A DNA stretch of 64,000 bases from Propionibacteriaceae bacterium (GCA_031265875.1 JAISCA010000044.1:20163-84162), one strand, 5' to 3'; counted from the stretch's first letter, positions 8,008 to 16,811 are shown. Notes: generated by a model not told the origin, from the sequence alone. Numbers and translations are program-made.

Positions 8008-9291
8008 TCAGGCGTCGGCGGCCTCAGGGGCGACCGGGAGGCTCGGCCGCAGGGCGGCACGGTCGATGCGGGCCAAGGCGATACAGACGGCGGCGCCCGA
8101 CAGGCAGCCGGCCACCGTCACCATGCCGGCGCTGAAGGTTCCGGTCAGGTCGCGCACCCAGCCCACGATGTACGGGCCGCCGAAGGCTCCCAGGACGGCG
8201 ATCCCGTTGACGGCGCCGAGGACCGCGCCATGCACCGACGGCGGCAGGATGGATGGCGGGATCGACCAGTAGACCGGCCAACCGCCGTACACTCCCATGG
8301 CCGCGATGGAGACCGACACCACCGTCACGACCAGTGAGCCCGGCGCCGCCAACGATCCGATCAGGAGGGCGGCGGCGGCCAGCGCCAGACCGGCCACACA
8401 GATTTGCCAGCGCCGCCCGGTCTTGTCGGCCAGGCGGGTCATGGTCAGCAAGGCGACGATGGCCACGGCGTAGGGGATGGCGGTCAGCCAGCCGACGGCG
8501 ACTTGGCTGACGTCGTGTTCGGCCAGGGCCGAGGGCAACCAGATGACGATGGCCAGGAAGCCGACGTTCCACAGGATGGCCGCCAGGGTGAAGCAGACGA
8601 TGACCGGTCGTTTGAGCTGGGCCCGGAAGGCGGCCGAGCCGAAGGGTTCGGTGTGGACCGAGGCGGGCCGGCCGGCCGAGACGTGGGCGATGACTCTGGC
8701 CCGGTCCGTCTCCGTCAGCCACTTGGCCTGGGCCGGTGAGTTGGCCGTGCCGAAGTGCCAGGCGGCCAGGAAGAGGAGGGGGAAGACGCCCTCGATGATG
8801 AGCAGCCAGCGCCAGGAGGTGGCTTCGAGGATGTAGCCGGCGATGGGCCCGGAGAGCATGGCCGCCAAGGGGTAGCAGAGCTGCCACATGCCATTGGCCC
8901 GTGACTGCTCCTGGCCGTTGAACCAATTACGGATGATGACCAAGAAGGCGGGGAAGATGCCGCCCTCGGCCGCTCCCAGTAGGAAGCGCACGATCACGAG
9001 TTGCCAGTCGGACGTGATGAAGCCCTGGGCCGCGCCGGCCAGGCCCCAGGCCAGCATCAGATAGGTCACCAGGGCCTTGGCCCGTCCCCGGTCGGCCAGC
9101 CAGCCGCCGACTGGTTGGGACAGGCCGTAGCCGATGAATAAGAAGCCCGAAGCGAAGCCGGCCACGGTGGCCGTCACGCCGATGTCGACGCTCATGCCGG
9201 GCAGGGCGAAGCCGATGTTGGTGCGGTCCAGGAAGGAGATGATGAAGGTGACGAGCATGATCGGTAGCAGCCGAGTCCAGCGTGAGCGCAT
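8008..9291 (-). CDS. MFS transporter, anion:cation symporter type
   Basis: The protein has 427 residues and about 12 membrane segments. The start is ATG 9291, preceded by AAAGGAG 6 nt away; the longer open frame to 9477 encodes a Ser/Pro-rich stretch unlike a transporter. The opening MLVTFIISFLDRTNIGFALPGM and the GYGLSQPVGGWLADRGRAK loop (the MFS GxxxDRxGR-like motif) match the ACS family that imports hexuronates, phthalates and other organic anions. It sits between the cyclase and DapA-like genes and likely brings in the pathway substrate as an anion. Confidence 0.87.
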   Translation of the reverse strand: MRSRWTRLLPIMLVTFIISFLDRTNIGFALPGMSVDIGVTATVAGFASGFLFIGYGLSQPVGGWLADRGRAKALVTYLMLAWGLAGAAQGFITSDWQLVIVRFLLGAAEGGIFPAFLVIIRNWFNGQEQSRANGMWQLCYPLAAMLSGPIAGYILEATSWRWLLIIEGVFPLLFLAAWHFGTANSPAQAKWLTETDRARVIAHVSAGRPASVHTEPFGSAAFRAQLKRPVIVCFTLAAILWNVGFLAIVIWLPSALAEHDVSQVAVGWLTAIPYAVAIVALLTMTRLADKTGRRWQICVAGLALAAAALLIGSLAAPGSLVVTVVSVSIAAMGVYGGWPVYWSIPPSILPPSVHGAVLGAVNGIAVLGAFGGPYIVGWVRDLTGTFSAGMVTVAGCLSGAAVCIALARIDRAALRPSLPVAPEAADA

Positions 9292-9337
9292 GGTTGACTC
9301 CTTTGAGAACTGGGATGGGGTGGGCGGGGGCCTAGGT

Positions 9338-10078
9338 TCAGGCTTGAGGCAGCCGGGCCACGGCGCGGATGGGTGAGCCGGTCGCGCCCGCCAGCTTGAG
9401 CGGGAAGGCGAAGAGCTCGAAGATCTGACCGCAGAGAGCGGCTGGAATGAAAAGGTTCTCAATGTGGACCACTCCACGGGCCAGAGTGGCCTGGTGGGCG
9501 GGCTGGATGGCGTCGCCTTGGGCCTTCTCGCTGGCGGCCGTGTCGATGGAGCGGGCGTCGCTGCCCAGCAGGCGTATCCCCCGGTCGGCCAGTCGGTGGA
9601 CGGTGTCCCCGCCCACCCCGGGGAAGCCGCCCATGTACGCGGCCAGGTCCGGGCAGGGCTCGGGCACGGCGTCGGTCCGGATCAGGACGGCTTCGACCGG
9701 CTGGGCCAAGGCGTCCAAAGCGCGTTCGAACAGGTCGGCCGGGATGACCTGGTCCGGCTGGAAACCGGACACGTCGACGGCGGTGGCGGTGGCGGCGAAC
9801 GACTCAAGGGGCATATTGGCGATGTCAGCCGCCTCGGGGTCGGGGTCCATGTGGCGCCAGGCGTCGACATGGGTGCCGGCGTGATCGGAGAACAGTAACA
9901 ACATGCTGGCGGTCGAGAAGCCGCCGCCCCGACTGGCGCTGGACTCGGCGTGGGTGGTGTTGGGCAGGATCAATGGTGTGGGCTGGGTGGCGCTGTGGTG
10001 GCCCTTGCTCGAAAGGGTGCGGGTCAGGTCGACCCATCGCCCAGGCGACGGGGACGGGGTCTGCGGGGTGGAACTCAT
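9338..10078 (-). CDS. Cyclase-family metal hydrolase (kynurenine formamidase-like fold)
   Basis: The protein has 246 residues from an ATG with AGGAGG upstream. The family signature HxGTHxDxxxH is intact: His66, His70, Asp72 and His76 in HAGTHVDAWRH. These ligands hold Mn or Zn in formamidases, isatin hydrolase and polyketide-type cyclases. It is the first gene after the LacI operator on the minus strand, so it probably performs the first hydrolytic step on an imported lactone, amide or cyclic compound. The exact substrate cannot be read from sequence. Confidence 0.83.
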   Translation of the reverse strand: MSSTPQTPSPSPGRWVDLTRTLSSKGHHSATQPTPLILPNTTHAESSASRGGGFSTASMLLLFSDHAGTHVDAWRHMDPDPEAADIANMPLESFAATATAVDVSGFQPDQVIPADLFERALDALAQPVEAVLIRTDAVPEPCPDLAAYMGGFPGVGGDTVHRLADRGIRLLGSDARSIDTAASEKAQGDAIQPAHQATLARGVVHIENLFIPAALCGQIFELFAFPLKLAGATGSPIRAVARLPQA

Positions 10079-10109
10079 GGCTGACCTCCTGATGGCGAGT
10101 TCTCGTCTA

Positions 10110-10122
10110 TGAGAACGTTCGC
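10110..10122. promoter_or_regulatory. LacI-type operator 1 (cyclase arm)
   Basis: TGAGAACGTTCGC contains the AACGTT core with central CG typical of LacI-family sites. On the minus strand it lies just downstream of a TATAGT -10 element (minus strand, about 10124-10129), so binding would block the cyclase-MFS-DapA transcript. Operator 2 is a 12/13 match in opposite orientation. Confidence 0.65.
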
Positions 10123-10261
10123 AAGACTATACCCGGTTCCGCTTTACCGCAAGACCCTTGGAGCGGGTTCTTAACTTGGTATGAAATACCTTGTCAGAGA
10201 GGATTTAAAACGGTATCCCGGAAGCTATTGACGGTCTGCTGCGATCAATCCCTGACGCCTC

Positions 10262-10290
10262 TTGCTAGTCAGGCTGAGTTGAGTTAGACT
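10262..10290 (+). promoter_or_regulatory. Promoter of the lacI-SDR-CoA transferase arm
   Basis: A -35 TTGCTA at 10262-10267 and a -10 TAGACT at 10285-10290 are separated by 17 nt. The predicted transcription start falls inside operator 2, so the regulator should repress its own arm. Confidence 0.6.
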
Positions 10291-10293
10291 TTC

Positions 10294-10306
10294 GCTAACG
10301 TTCTCA
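10294..10306. promoter_or_regulatory. LacI-type operator 2 (lacI arm)
   Basis: GCTAACGTTCTCA is the reverse complement of operator 1 with one mismatch in 13. It begins 3 nt after the -10 element. Two sites about 184 nt apart facing each other could allow looping or independent control of both arms. Confidence 0.65.
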
Positions 10307-10322
10307 CGAAGGAGGTGGGACT

Positions 10323-11345
10323 ATGGACACACGTCGATATCCGACCTTGGCCGACATCGCCGAGCGGGCTCAGGTGTCTGTGGCCACCGCTGGCCGGGCC
10401 CTGCAGGAGAATCCGAAGAACCTGGTCCGCCCGGAGGTCGTCGAGCGCGTGCGCGACGCCGCCCGCGAGTTCGGCTATGTGCCCAACGCGGTCGCCCGCA
10501 GCCTGCGGGGGGCCTCGCCCGCCACCGTCGGCCTCATTATCGGCGACATGTTGGACCCCTACTTCGGGCAGATCGGCGCCGCCGTCACCGAGGAAGCCAA
10601 CTCGCTGTCCAAGCTCGCGCTAGTGGCCAATATCCAACGGGACCCATTGCGCGAACTCGAATGGTGCGAACGGCTCTGGCGTCAGCGAGTCGGCGGGCTG
10701 ATCCTGGCCGGCGGCGGGTTCGACCAGAACACCTACCAAGCGGAGCTGAAGGATTTGTTGGAGCGCATGATCCGCAGCGGCACCCGGGTGATCGCGCTGT
10801 CTCATCGCAACCTCGGCATACCGTATATCAGCGTCGACAACTCACAAGTCGGACGCTTGGCCGCCCATCGGGTCCTGCACGCCGGTCACCGCCGGGTCGG
10901 CCTAGTCTTCGGACCCGAGTCGTTGGCCACCAGGGAGCGCGTCGTCGCCATCGAGGACCACCTCGACCGCAGAGGCGCCAGTTGGACCATGGTCAGCCGG
11001 GGGTACAACGCCAGCGCCGGGGCCGAGGCGGCGGACGTTTTCATGCAGAGTCCGCAGCCGCCGACCGCCATCATCGCCGGCTCGGATTCCATCGCGGTCG
11101 GCTGCCAGCAACGCCTCTACGAGCTGGGTTACCGAGTGCCGACGGACGTCTCTGTCACCAGCATCGGCGCCACCGTGTTGGGGCGCATGGCTACTCCACG
11201 TATCGCCAGCGTCGATCTCAAGACCACCGAGGCCGGTCGGGCCGCCGTGCGTCACCTCTTCTCCGACGATTCGGACGATCTGCCGAGTCTGAGTGCGGAA
11301 TTGGTGGAGGGCAGTTCGCTCGGCCTGTTGGCGGCGGAGCGCTGA
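10323..11345 (+). CDS. LacI-family transcriptional regulator
   Basis: The protein has 340 residues from an ATG after GGAGG. The N-terminal HTH reads TLADIAERAQVSVATAGRALQ (residues about 8-28), followed by the hinge helix PNAVARSLRG. The rest is a periplasmic-binding-protein-like sensor (ATVGLIIGDMLDPYFGQIGAAV onward, ending in the SLGLL tail). The usual hinge Leu is present (ARSLR). It is divergent from the cyclase operon and leads the SDR, CoA-transferase and crotonase genes, so it is the local repressor of both arms. Confidence 0.92.
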   Translation: MDTRRYPTLADIAERAQVSVATAGRALQENPKNLVRPEVVERVRDAAREFGYVPNAVARSLRGASPATVGLIIGDMLDPYFGQIGAAVTEEANSLSKLALVANIQRDPLRELEWCERLWRQRVGGLILAGGGFDQNTYQAELKDLLERMIRSGTRVIALSHRNLGIPYISVDNSQVGRLAAHRVLHAGHRRVGLVFGPESLATRERVVAIEDHLDRRGASWTMVSRGYNASAGAEAADVFMQSPQPPTAIIAGSDSIAVGCQQRLYELGYRVPTDVSVTSIGATVLGRMATPRIASVDLKTTEAGRAAVRHLFSDDSDDLPSLSAELVEGSSLGLLAAER

Positions 11346-11354
11346 GGCGTCGTC

Positions 11355-12140
11355 ATGGACGGGCCGAACCAGGGTCAGGGCCGAGTGGTGGTAGTGACCG
11401 GCGCCGGCAGCGGCATCGGTCGTGCCACGGTGGACGCTCTCTTGGCCCAGGGCTATCGCGTGGTGGCCTGCGCTCGACCCGGGCCGAAAGCCGACCGGTT
11501 GGAGGCCGAGTTGGCGGACGGGGCCTGGGTCGTGCCGGCTGACACGGCCGACGAGGACCAGGTCGAAGCTCTGTTCGCGGCCTGCGAGGCCCGTTGGGGG
11601 CCGCCTTGGGGCGTGGTGGCGAACGCCGGTCGGCGTCAGCCTAAGACCCCCGTCCTCGAATTGGAGACCGAGTTATGGGACGCCATTTTGGACAATAATC
11701 TGCGCGGCGTCTTCTTGGTCGACCGCCGCGCCGCCCGCTCCATGGTCCCAGCCACTGGTGGAGCGATCGTGAACCTGTCCTCGGTCTCGGGCAAAGTCGC
11801 CCGCACCGGTCAGGCCGCTTACGCCGTCAGCAAGGCGGCCATCAATCATCTGACCGAGGTGATGGCTTTGGAGCTGGCCGGCCACGGCATCCGCGTCAAC
11901 GCCGTCTGTCCGGGCACCACGGCCACGCCGATGATCGAGTTGGCTCAGTCCCAAGACTCCGCCGATCTCTTGGACGAACGTGTCAACGGCTCACTTGAGT
12001 TGTTCCGCCCCGGCATTCCACTGCGCCGGATCGCTCAGGCTCAAGACCAGGCCGACGCCATCTGCTTCCTGCTCTCCGACCGGGCCCGGCATATCACCGG
12101 CCAGGTGCTCTACGTCGATGGCGGGGAGACCATCGTCTGA
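11355..12140 (+). CDS. SDR-family dehydrogenase, EntA/DhbA-like
   Basis: This 261-residue classical short-chain dehydrogenase has TGAGSGIG at 15-22 for NAD(P), NAG at 90-92, Asn114, Ser142/143, and Tyr156/Lys160 in YAVSK. The C-terminal stretch, SLELFRPGIPLRRIA through ARHITGQVLYVDGG, resembles 2,3-dihydro-2,3-dihydroxybenzoate dehydrogenases such as EntA. That hints at an alicyclic or diol substrate. No other catecholate-siderophore genes are nearby, so an enterobactin role is unlikely. It begins 10 nt after lacI and belongs to the same transcript. Confidence 0.85.
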   Translation: MDGPNQGQGRVVVVTGAGSGIGRATVDALLAQGYRVVACARPGPKADRLEAELADGAWVVPADTADEDQVEALFAACEARWGPPWGVVANAGRRQPKTPVLELETELWDAILDNNLRGVFLVDRRAARSMVPATGGAIVNLSSVSGKVARTGQAAYAVSKAAINHLTEVMALELAGHGIRVNAVCPGTTATPMIELAQSQDSADLLDERVNGSLELFRPGIPLRRIAQAQDQADAICFLLSDRARHITGQVLYVDGGETIV

Positions 12141-12271
12141 CAGTCGTTCGACCCGGCTGGCCACCGGCCCAGGCCGACCGGGTCGCCCGGCCGTCGCAGC
12201 GGGCCCGAGCCGTCCGCGGACGGCTTCGCCAATCGTCAACTCAATCTTGCAATCAACCCTGGGGAGAACCA

Positions 12272-13852
12272 ATGAAGGTCATCTCAGCGGCCCAAGCCGC
12301 CGCCCTGATCGCTGACGGGGACCACCTCGTCGTCTGTGGCACCGGACCAGTCCTAGAACCGGACGCCCTGCTGAGCGCTCTGGAGGAGCGCTACCTGGCC
12401 GAACGGCATCCGGTCGATCTCACTTTGACCTCCACTCAGATGGTGGGGGAGCGGCCCGGAGTCGGGGGCTTGAACGTCTTCGCCCATCCGGGCCTGTTGA
12501 GTCTCTTCATCGGGTCGTCGCTCTCCGTGGTGCGCCATCCGGGGCTGGTCGAGCTGTTCCGGCAGGGGCAGATCGAGGGCTACATGATGGGCATGGGCAC
12601 CATCTTGCAAACTCTGCAGGCGGCTGGCTCGAAGAAGCCCGGCGTCTTCACTAGCGTCGGTCTCGGGACCTTCCTGGACCCGCGTTGCGGCGGCGGGCGC
12701 ATGAACGAGCGGTCGACTAAGACTCTGGCCGAGGTCGTCTGTTGGCGAGACGCGGAGTATCTCTTCTACCCGGCCTCGGGGGCCCGGGTGGCTTTGATCC
12801 GGGCCACGGCGGCGGATCAGTCGGGCCACCTGTCCCTGGAGGAGGAGACCAATACGCTGGGCGTCTGCGACATGGCCTTGGCCGCCAAGGCCAACGGCGG
12901 GATCGTGATCGCCCAAGTCCGTCGGCTGGTGGCCCGAGGCGGCCTGGACGCGCGATTGGTCAAGGTCCCGGGGCCCTTGGTGGACTACGTGGTGGTCCAC
13001 CCGGCGCAACAGCAATTGACCACGGCCAAGCCTTTCCCCGGTTACGGCGACGGTTTCAACCCGGTCTACGTGGGTACGGCCCGAGATCCTTTGCTCGAGC
13101 TGGCGGAGCCGGCCGAGGGGCCTAACCGGATCATCTTGCGTCGGGCCGCCTTGGAATTGGTCCCAGGCGACGTGGTCAACTTGGGGGCTGGCTTGCCCAC
13201 CGGGCTACCGCTGTTGTCCTATCTCTACGGCTGGGGCGACGCCGTCACCTTCACCAACGAGCACGGCATCTTCGGCGGCCTCATGGCCACCGCCGTGGGC
13301 GGCTCCTTCGTGCCCGCCATCAATCCGGGGGCGATCATGGACTCGTCCTTCCAATTCGCCTTCTACGACGCCGGTTTGCTGGATGTGACCTTCTTGGGGG
13401 CCGGCGAGATCGACGCGAGCGGCAACGTCAACGTGTCGAAGTTCGGCCGCCAATGGGTGGGCACGGGAGGCTTCTCGGACATCACGGACCGGACTGGGCG
13501 GATCGTCATCTGCGGCACTCTGACGGCCGGAGGCCTGACCACCGCGGTCGACCAGGGCCGCTTGGTCATCATTCAGGAGGGCCGCCACCGCAAGTTCGTG
13601 CCCCAGGTCGAAGAGGTCACCTTGAGCGGCGCCCAAGCCATCCGGAAGGGGCAGCGGGTGACCTATGTGACGGAACGGGCGGTCTTCCAGTTGGAGGAGG
13701 CCGGCCTGGTCCTGACCGAGGTCGCTCCCGGTGTCGACGTCGACCGCGACATCCGGCCGCTGGTGGGCTTCGACCTGCGTCTGTCGGACCACCTCGCCAC
13801 CATGCCAGCCATCGTCTTCAGCGACCAGCCCATCGGTTTGGCCGCGCCCTGA
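12272..13852 (+). CDS. Family I CoA-transferase (acetate/propionate CoA-transferase-like)
   Basis: This 526-residue single-chain protein carries fused alpha and beta halves like YdiF and propionate CoA-transferase. The catalytic glutamate is Glu330 in NEHGIFGG, matching the ExGxxGG motif that forms the glutamyl-CoA intermediate. GAGLP near 305-309 is the oxyanion/CoA loop. GGAG precedes the ATG. In this cluster it would move CoA from acetyl- or another acyl-CoA to the acid produced upstream, preparing it for the crotonase that follows 73 nt later. Confidence 0.88.
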   Translation: MKVISAAQAAALIADGDHLVVCGTGPVLEPDALLSALEERYLAERHPVDLTLTSTQMVGERPGVGGLNVFAHPGLLSLFIGSSLSVVRHPGLVELFRQGQIEGYMMGMGTILQTLQAAGSKKPGVFTSVGLGTFLDPRCGGGRMNERSTKTLAEVVCWRDAEYLFYPASGARVALIRATAADQSGHLSLEEETNTLGVCDMALAAKANGGIVIAQVRRLVARGGLDARLVKVPGPLVDYVVVHPAQQQLTTAKPFPGYGDGFNPVYVGTARDPLLELAEPAEGPNRIILRRAALELVPGDVVNLGAGLPTGLPLLSYLYGWGDAVTFTNEHGIFGGLMATAVGGSFVPAINPGAIMDSSFQFAFYDAGLLDVTFLGAGEIDASGNVNVSKFGRQWVGTGGFSDITDRTGRIVICGTLTAGGLTTAVDQGRLVIIQEGRHRKFVPQVEEVTLSGAQAIRKGQRVTYVTERAVFQLEEAGLVLTEVAPGVDVDRDIRPLVGFDLRLSDHLATMPAIVFSDQPIGLAAP

Positions 13853-13925
13853 TCCGAGCCCGTCCACCGCTGCCGCTGCCGTCGCCCGGACCGCTTGGAA
13901 TCGCTATCCGATTAGGAGGAACCCC

Positions 13926-14705
13926 ATGGAATGGCCCGATTACGAGACTCTGATCGTGACCACCGCTGAATCCGGGGTGACCGTCGTCACCCTCAACCGT
14001 CCCGCCGTCCTGAACGCGGCCGATCCCCCGATGCACCGTGAGCTGATCGACGCCTTCGGCCGGGCCGACCAGGACCAGGCCACCCGGGTGGTGGTCTTGC
14101 ACGGGGCCGGGGAGCGCGCCTTCTGCGCCGGCTCCGACGTCAAAGTGACGCGCGGCCTGACCGGAGCGGCGGCCCGTGACTACATCGCCTTAGACATGGC
14201 GGCCAAGAACGCGGTGGCGGGCGCGCGCAAGCCGTCCATCGCCGCCCTACACGGTTACGTCCTCGGCGGCGGCCTCGAGTTGGCCCTGGCCTGCGATCTC
14301 AGGATCGCCGCCGAGGGCACGGTCTTCGCTCTGCCGGAGGTCGGACTGGGCACCTTGCCGGGCGCGGGCGGCCTGCAGCGTCTGCCGGAGTTGGTCGGCC
14401 TCGGCCGGGCCAAGGAGTGGGCTTTGACCGGCCGCCGCTGGGACGCCGCCGAAGCGGCCCGGACCGGTCTGGTCAACCGGGTGGTGGCGGTCGAGCGGCT
14501 GTTGGACGAAGCCAAGTCCTGGGCCGCCACCATGGCTGGACACAACCCGTTGGCGGTCGAGTTGATCAAGGCCGGCCTGAACGGCGCCCGGCCTTCGGTC
14601 AACCTGGCCGGCCAAACCCTGGCCTTCCATCAGCTGGCGTCGGCGGCTTGCCACGACGAGAATTTCCAAGCCCGGGCTGGAGCGGTCGGCGGACGGAGCC
14701 ACTGA
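13926..14705 (+). CDS. Enoyl-CoA hydratase/isomerase (crotonase) family protein
   Basis: The protein has 259 residues. The start is ATG 13926 because AGGAGGAA precedes it closely; the open frame extends upstream into unrelated sequence. The oxyanion-hole segments are AFCAGSDV (about 66-72) and GYVLGGGLELA (110-120). The two hydratase glutamates are present as Glu118 and Glu138 (ALPEVG), so true hydration of an enoyl-CoA is plausible. It closes the plus-strand arm of the LacI cluster and likely processes the product of the CoA-transferase. Confidence 0.87.
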   Translation: MEWPDYETLIVTTAESGVTVVTLNRPAVLNAADPPMHRELIDAFGRADQDQATRVVVLHGAGERAFCAGSDVKVTRGLTGAAARDYIALDMAAKNAVAGARKPSIAALHGYVLGGGLELALACDLRIAAEGTVFALPEVGLGTLPGAGGLQRLPELVGLGRAKEWALTGRRWDAAEAARTGLVNRVVAVERLLDEAKSWAATMAGHNPLAVELIKAGLNGARPSVNLAGQTLAFHQLASAACHDENFQARAGAVGGRSH

Positions 14706-14778
14706 CCGAGGTCTAGCGTCCGTGATCTCGTCGAACGGGGTCACGGTGGCGGGGACTATCGCTCTCGACTAGGCTTAA

Positions 14779-14797
14779 TTAGGTTAGCCTTGCCTAA
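14779..14797. promoter_or_regulatory. DtxR/IdeR-type iron box upstream of the SIP gene
   Basis: TTAGGTTAGCCTTGCCTAA matches the DtxR/IdeR consensus TTAGGTTAGSCTAACCTAA at 17 of 19 positions. It lies 70 nt before the siderophore-interacting protein, so iron-bound DtxR/IdeR should repress that gene. Confidence 0.82.
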
Positions 14798-14866
14798 TGT
14801 ATAGGGCTAACGGGGCGTTCCTCCGCCGAGTGATCCAGGCGGCGCCAGCGATCAGGGGAGGCTGAA

Positions 14867-15667
14867 GTGTCCTTCAAAGAGGCGTCTAAACAGCGTGGGT
14901 TGTACTTGGCCACGGTGGCGCGCAACCTGCGCCTGAGCCCTCATTTCGTGCGGCTGACGGTCCAAGGCGAAGATTTGGAACGACTGCCTAGGCACGGCTA
15001 CGACCAGTGGTTCCGGCTCTGTCTGCCCACTGGTGACGGGCCGGTCGACCTCAACGCCCTGCCGGATCAGTTCGGTCTGGCCGGTTACCTCAAGTTCAAA
15101 TCGTCCGGTCTGGCCCAACGGGTGGCCGTGCGCAATTACACCGTGCGTCAGCATCGGCCCGAGGTCGGAGAGGTGGACATCGATTTCGTGGCCCACGGCG
15201 ACCGCGGGGTGGCCGGCCCTTGGGCCCAACGGGCCCAGGTCGGCGACCAGTTGGCCCTGATCGACCAGGGCCGCGGCTTCAGCCCGGCGGGTGAGTCAGA
15301 CTTCCAATTGCTGGTGGGCGACGAGTCGGCCCAGCCCGCCATCCTCGGCATCCTGCGCGACCTGCCCCGCGCGGCCCAAGGGCTGGCCCTGATCGAAGTG
15401 CCGGAGGCGGCCGACGCCCAACCGGTCGAGGCTCCCGAGGGCTTCGAGGTGCGTTGGATCGACCGCTCGCAGAGCCCGGCCCGACCGGGACAGGCCGCTC
15501 TGGCGGAGCTCCGCGGCCTCAGTCTGCCCGATCCGCCGGCTGTCTCGGCCTATCTGGCTGGTGAACAGGCCTTGGTCACCGGCGGCCGGCGTCATTTGGT
15601 GGCGGCCGGCTGGCCCAAGTCCAAGATCGAGTTCGTCGGTTACTGGCGGGCCGGCGGGGCGACCTGA
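14867..15667 (+). CDS. Siderophore-interacting protein (flavin ferric-siderophore reductase)
   Basis: The protein has 266 residues from GTG 14867 with GGGAGG upstream. It has the SIP/ViuB architecture: an N-terminal FAD-binding beta barrel with RNYTVRQ (Arg89-Thr92), the FVAHGDRGVAGPWA segment, then the GDESAQPAI start of the NAD(P)H-binding half and the final W..FVGYWRAG motif. Such cytoplasmic enzymes reduce Fe(III) bound to imported siderophores and release Fe(II). The iron box upstream ties it functionally to the ABC importer at 30672-34668. Confidence 0.92.
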   Translation: MSFKEASKQRGLYLATVARNLRLSPHFVRLTVQGEDLERLPRHGYDQWFRLCLPTGDGPVDLNALPDQFGLAGYLKFKSSGLAQRVAVRNYTVRQHRPEVGEVDIDFVAHGDRGVAGPWAQRAQVGDQLALIDQGRGFSPAGESDFQLLVGDESAQPAILGILRDLPRAAQGLALIEVPEAADAQPVEAPEGFEVRWIDRSQSPARPGQAALAELRGLSLPDPPAVSAYLAGEQALVTGGRRHLVAAGWPKSKIEFVGYWRAGGAT

Positions 15668-15749
15668 GCCGGCGGGACGACGGTTCCGGAAGGGGTCTGG
15701 CCGAGCCGGAGCGGTGGTCGGCTCTGGTTCGGCCGCCGGGTTCAGACGC

Positions 15750-16799
15750 TCAATCGTCTTGGATCAGGCGTCGGCCCAGCGTCACGACCGGGGACGGCTC
15801 GTAGCCCAGGGCGGTGTAGAAGGCTTGGACTGGTGCGTTGTCGGCCCGGACCATCAGTTGGGCCTTGGGGCAGCCGAGGGCTTCCAACAGACTCTCGACG
15901 CGGGCCATCAGCGAGCCGCCCAAGCCTTGGTGGCGCCAAGCCGGGGCCACGGCCAGGTAGTGGATCCAACCTCGGTGGCCGTCGTAACCGGCCATGGCCG
16001 ATCCCACCACCTGATCGTCCGCCAGCGCCACCAAGAAGAGCTCGGGCTGCACCCTGAGTTTGCGGGCGATGTCTCGATGGGGGTCGTTCCAGGGCCGGGT
16101 CAGGCCACAAGCGCGCCACAGCTCGACCACGGCTGCGCCGTCGGCCGGCTCGAAGGCACGGATCTGGGGCTCGGCCATGGTCCAAGGGTCGACCGGTCCG
16201 ATCGGTTGACCGGCTTTCAGCTCGGCCCGCCACAGGGGGACGCCGTCGGCCCCGGCGGAGACTTCGCGGCCGACGTAGTGGAAGCCCGACCGTTCGGCCA
16301 CCGCCCGCGAGGCTTGGTTGCCGACGCCGGTCCGCCACAGGATCTGGCTGGCTTGGAAGGGTCCGGCCGGGCCGAAGGCGATCCGCAGGACGGTCTGGGC
16401 GGCCGCCGTCATCAGGCCGAGTCCGCGGGCGGCGGGGTCGAGCCACCAACCGATCTCCCAGACTCCGCTGCGACGCCATTTCAAACCGATCACTCCGGCC
16501 AAGCCGTCTTTGGGTAGGCCGGGACCCAAGCGGATGCCCCAGCTGAGGCCGACGCTGGCCAGCGGTCCATCCCAGCGGCCGGCCGCCAAGTCAGCCCAAG
16601 CCTGGGGCTGGCTGTCGGCGGCGAAGGACAACGCGTCTGAGCGCTGGTACGGCGAGGGCAAGGTGGTCCAACGCTGGATGTCCGGATCTTGGCAGATCTG
16701 GAAGACCGCTGCCACATCGTCGGCCGTGATCGGACTGAGCCAAGCCGAACCGGCGGCGACGCCGGCCAGGGGGAGGAAGATCGGGTCGGACGGAGTCAT
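15750..16799 (-). CDS. Two-domain GNAT acetyltransferase (RimJ-like N-half, YpeA-like C-half)
   Basis: This 349-residue protein contains two GNAT folds in one frame. Residues about 20-200 look like ribosomal-protein or resistance-type GNATs (WEIGWWLDPAARGLGLMTAAA is the acetyl-CoA loop). Residues about 209-349 closely match YpeA: LWRACGLTRPWNDPHRDI, the acetyl-CoA loop RHQGLGGSLMARVE, and NAPVQAFYTALGYE. YpeA is usually a stand-alone protein of about 140 residues. The mRNA is probably leaderless. Acceptor substrates are unknown. Confidence 0.82.
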   Translation of the reverse strand: MTPSDPIFLPLAGVAAGSAWLSPITADDVAAVFQICQDPDIQRWTTLPSPYQRSDALSFAADSQPQAWADLAAGRWDGPLASVGLSWGIRLGPGLPKDGLAGVIGLKWRRSGVWEIGWWLDPAARGLGLMTAAAQTVLRIAFGPAGPFQASQILWRTGVGNQASRAVAERSGFHYVGREVSAGADGVPLWRAELKAGQPIGPVDPWTMAEPQIRAFEPADGAAVVELWRACGLTRPWNDPHRDIARKLRVQPELFLVALADDQVVGSAMAGYDGHRGWIHYLAVAPAWRHQGLGGSLMARVESLLEALGCPKAQLMVRADNAPVQAFYTALGYEPSPVVTLGRRLIQDD

Positions 16800-16805
16800 C
16801 GCGTC

Positions 16806-16811
16806 AGTCTA
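16806..16811 (-). promoter_or_regulatory. -10 element for a leaderless start of the double-GNAT gene
   Basis: TAGACT on the minus strand is followed by exactly 6 nt and then the ATG at 16799, and no ribosome site is visible. This spacing puts the transcription start on the start codon. Confidence 0.65.

Noticed and set aside
11355..12140. SDR gene as entA of a catecholate siderophore pathway
   Set aside because: Despite EntA-like C-terminal sequence, no isochorismatase, 2,3-DHB-AMP ligase or NRPS is nearby, and the gene sits in the LacI-controlled arm.
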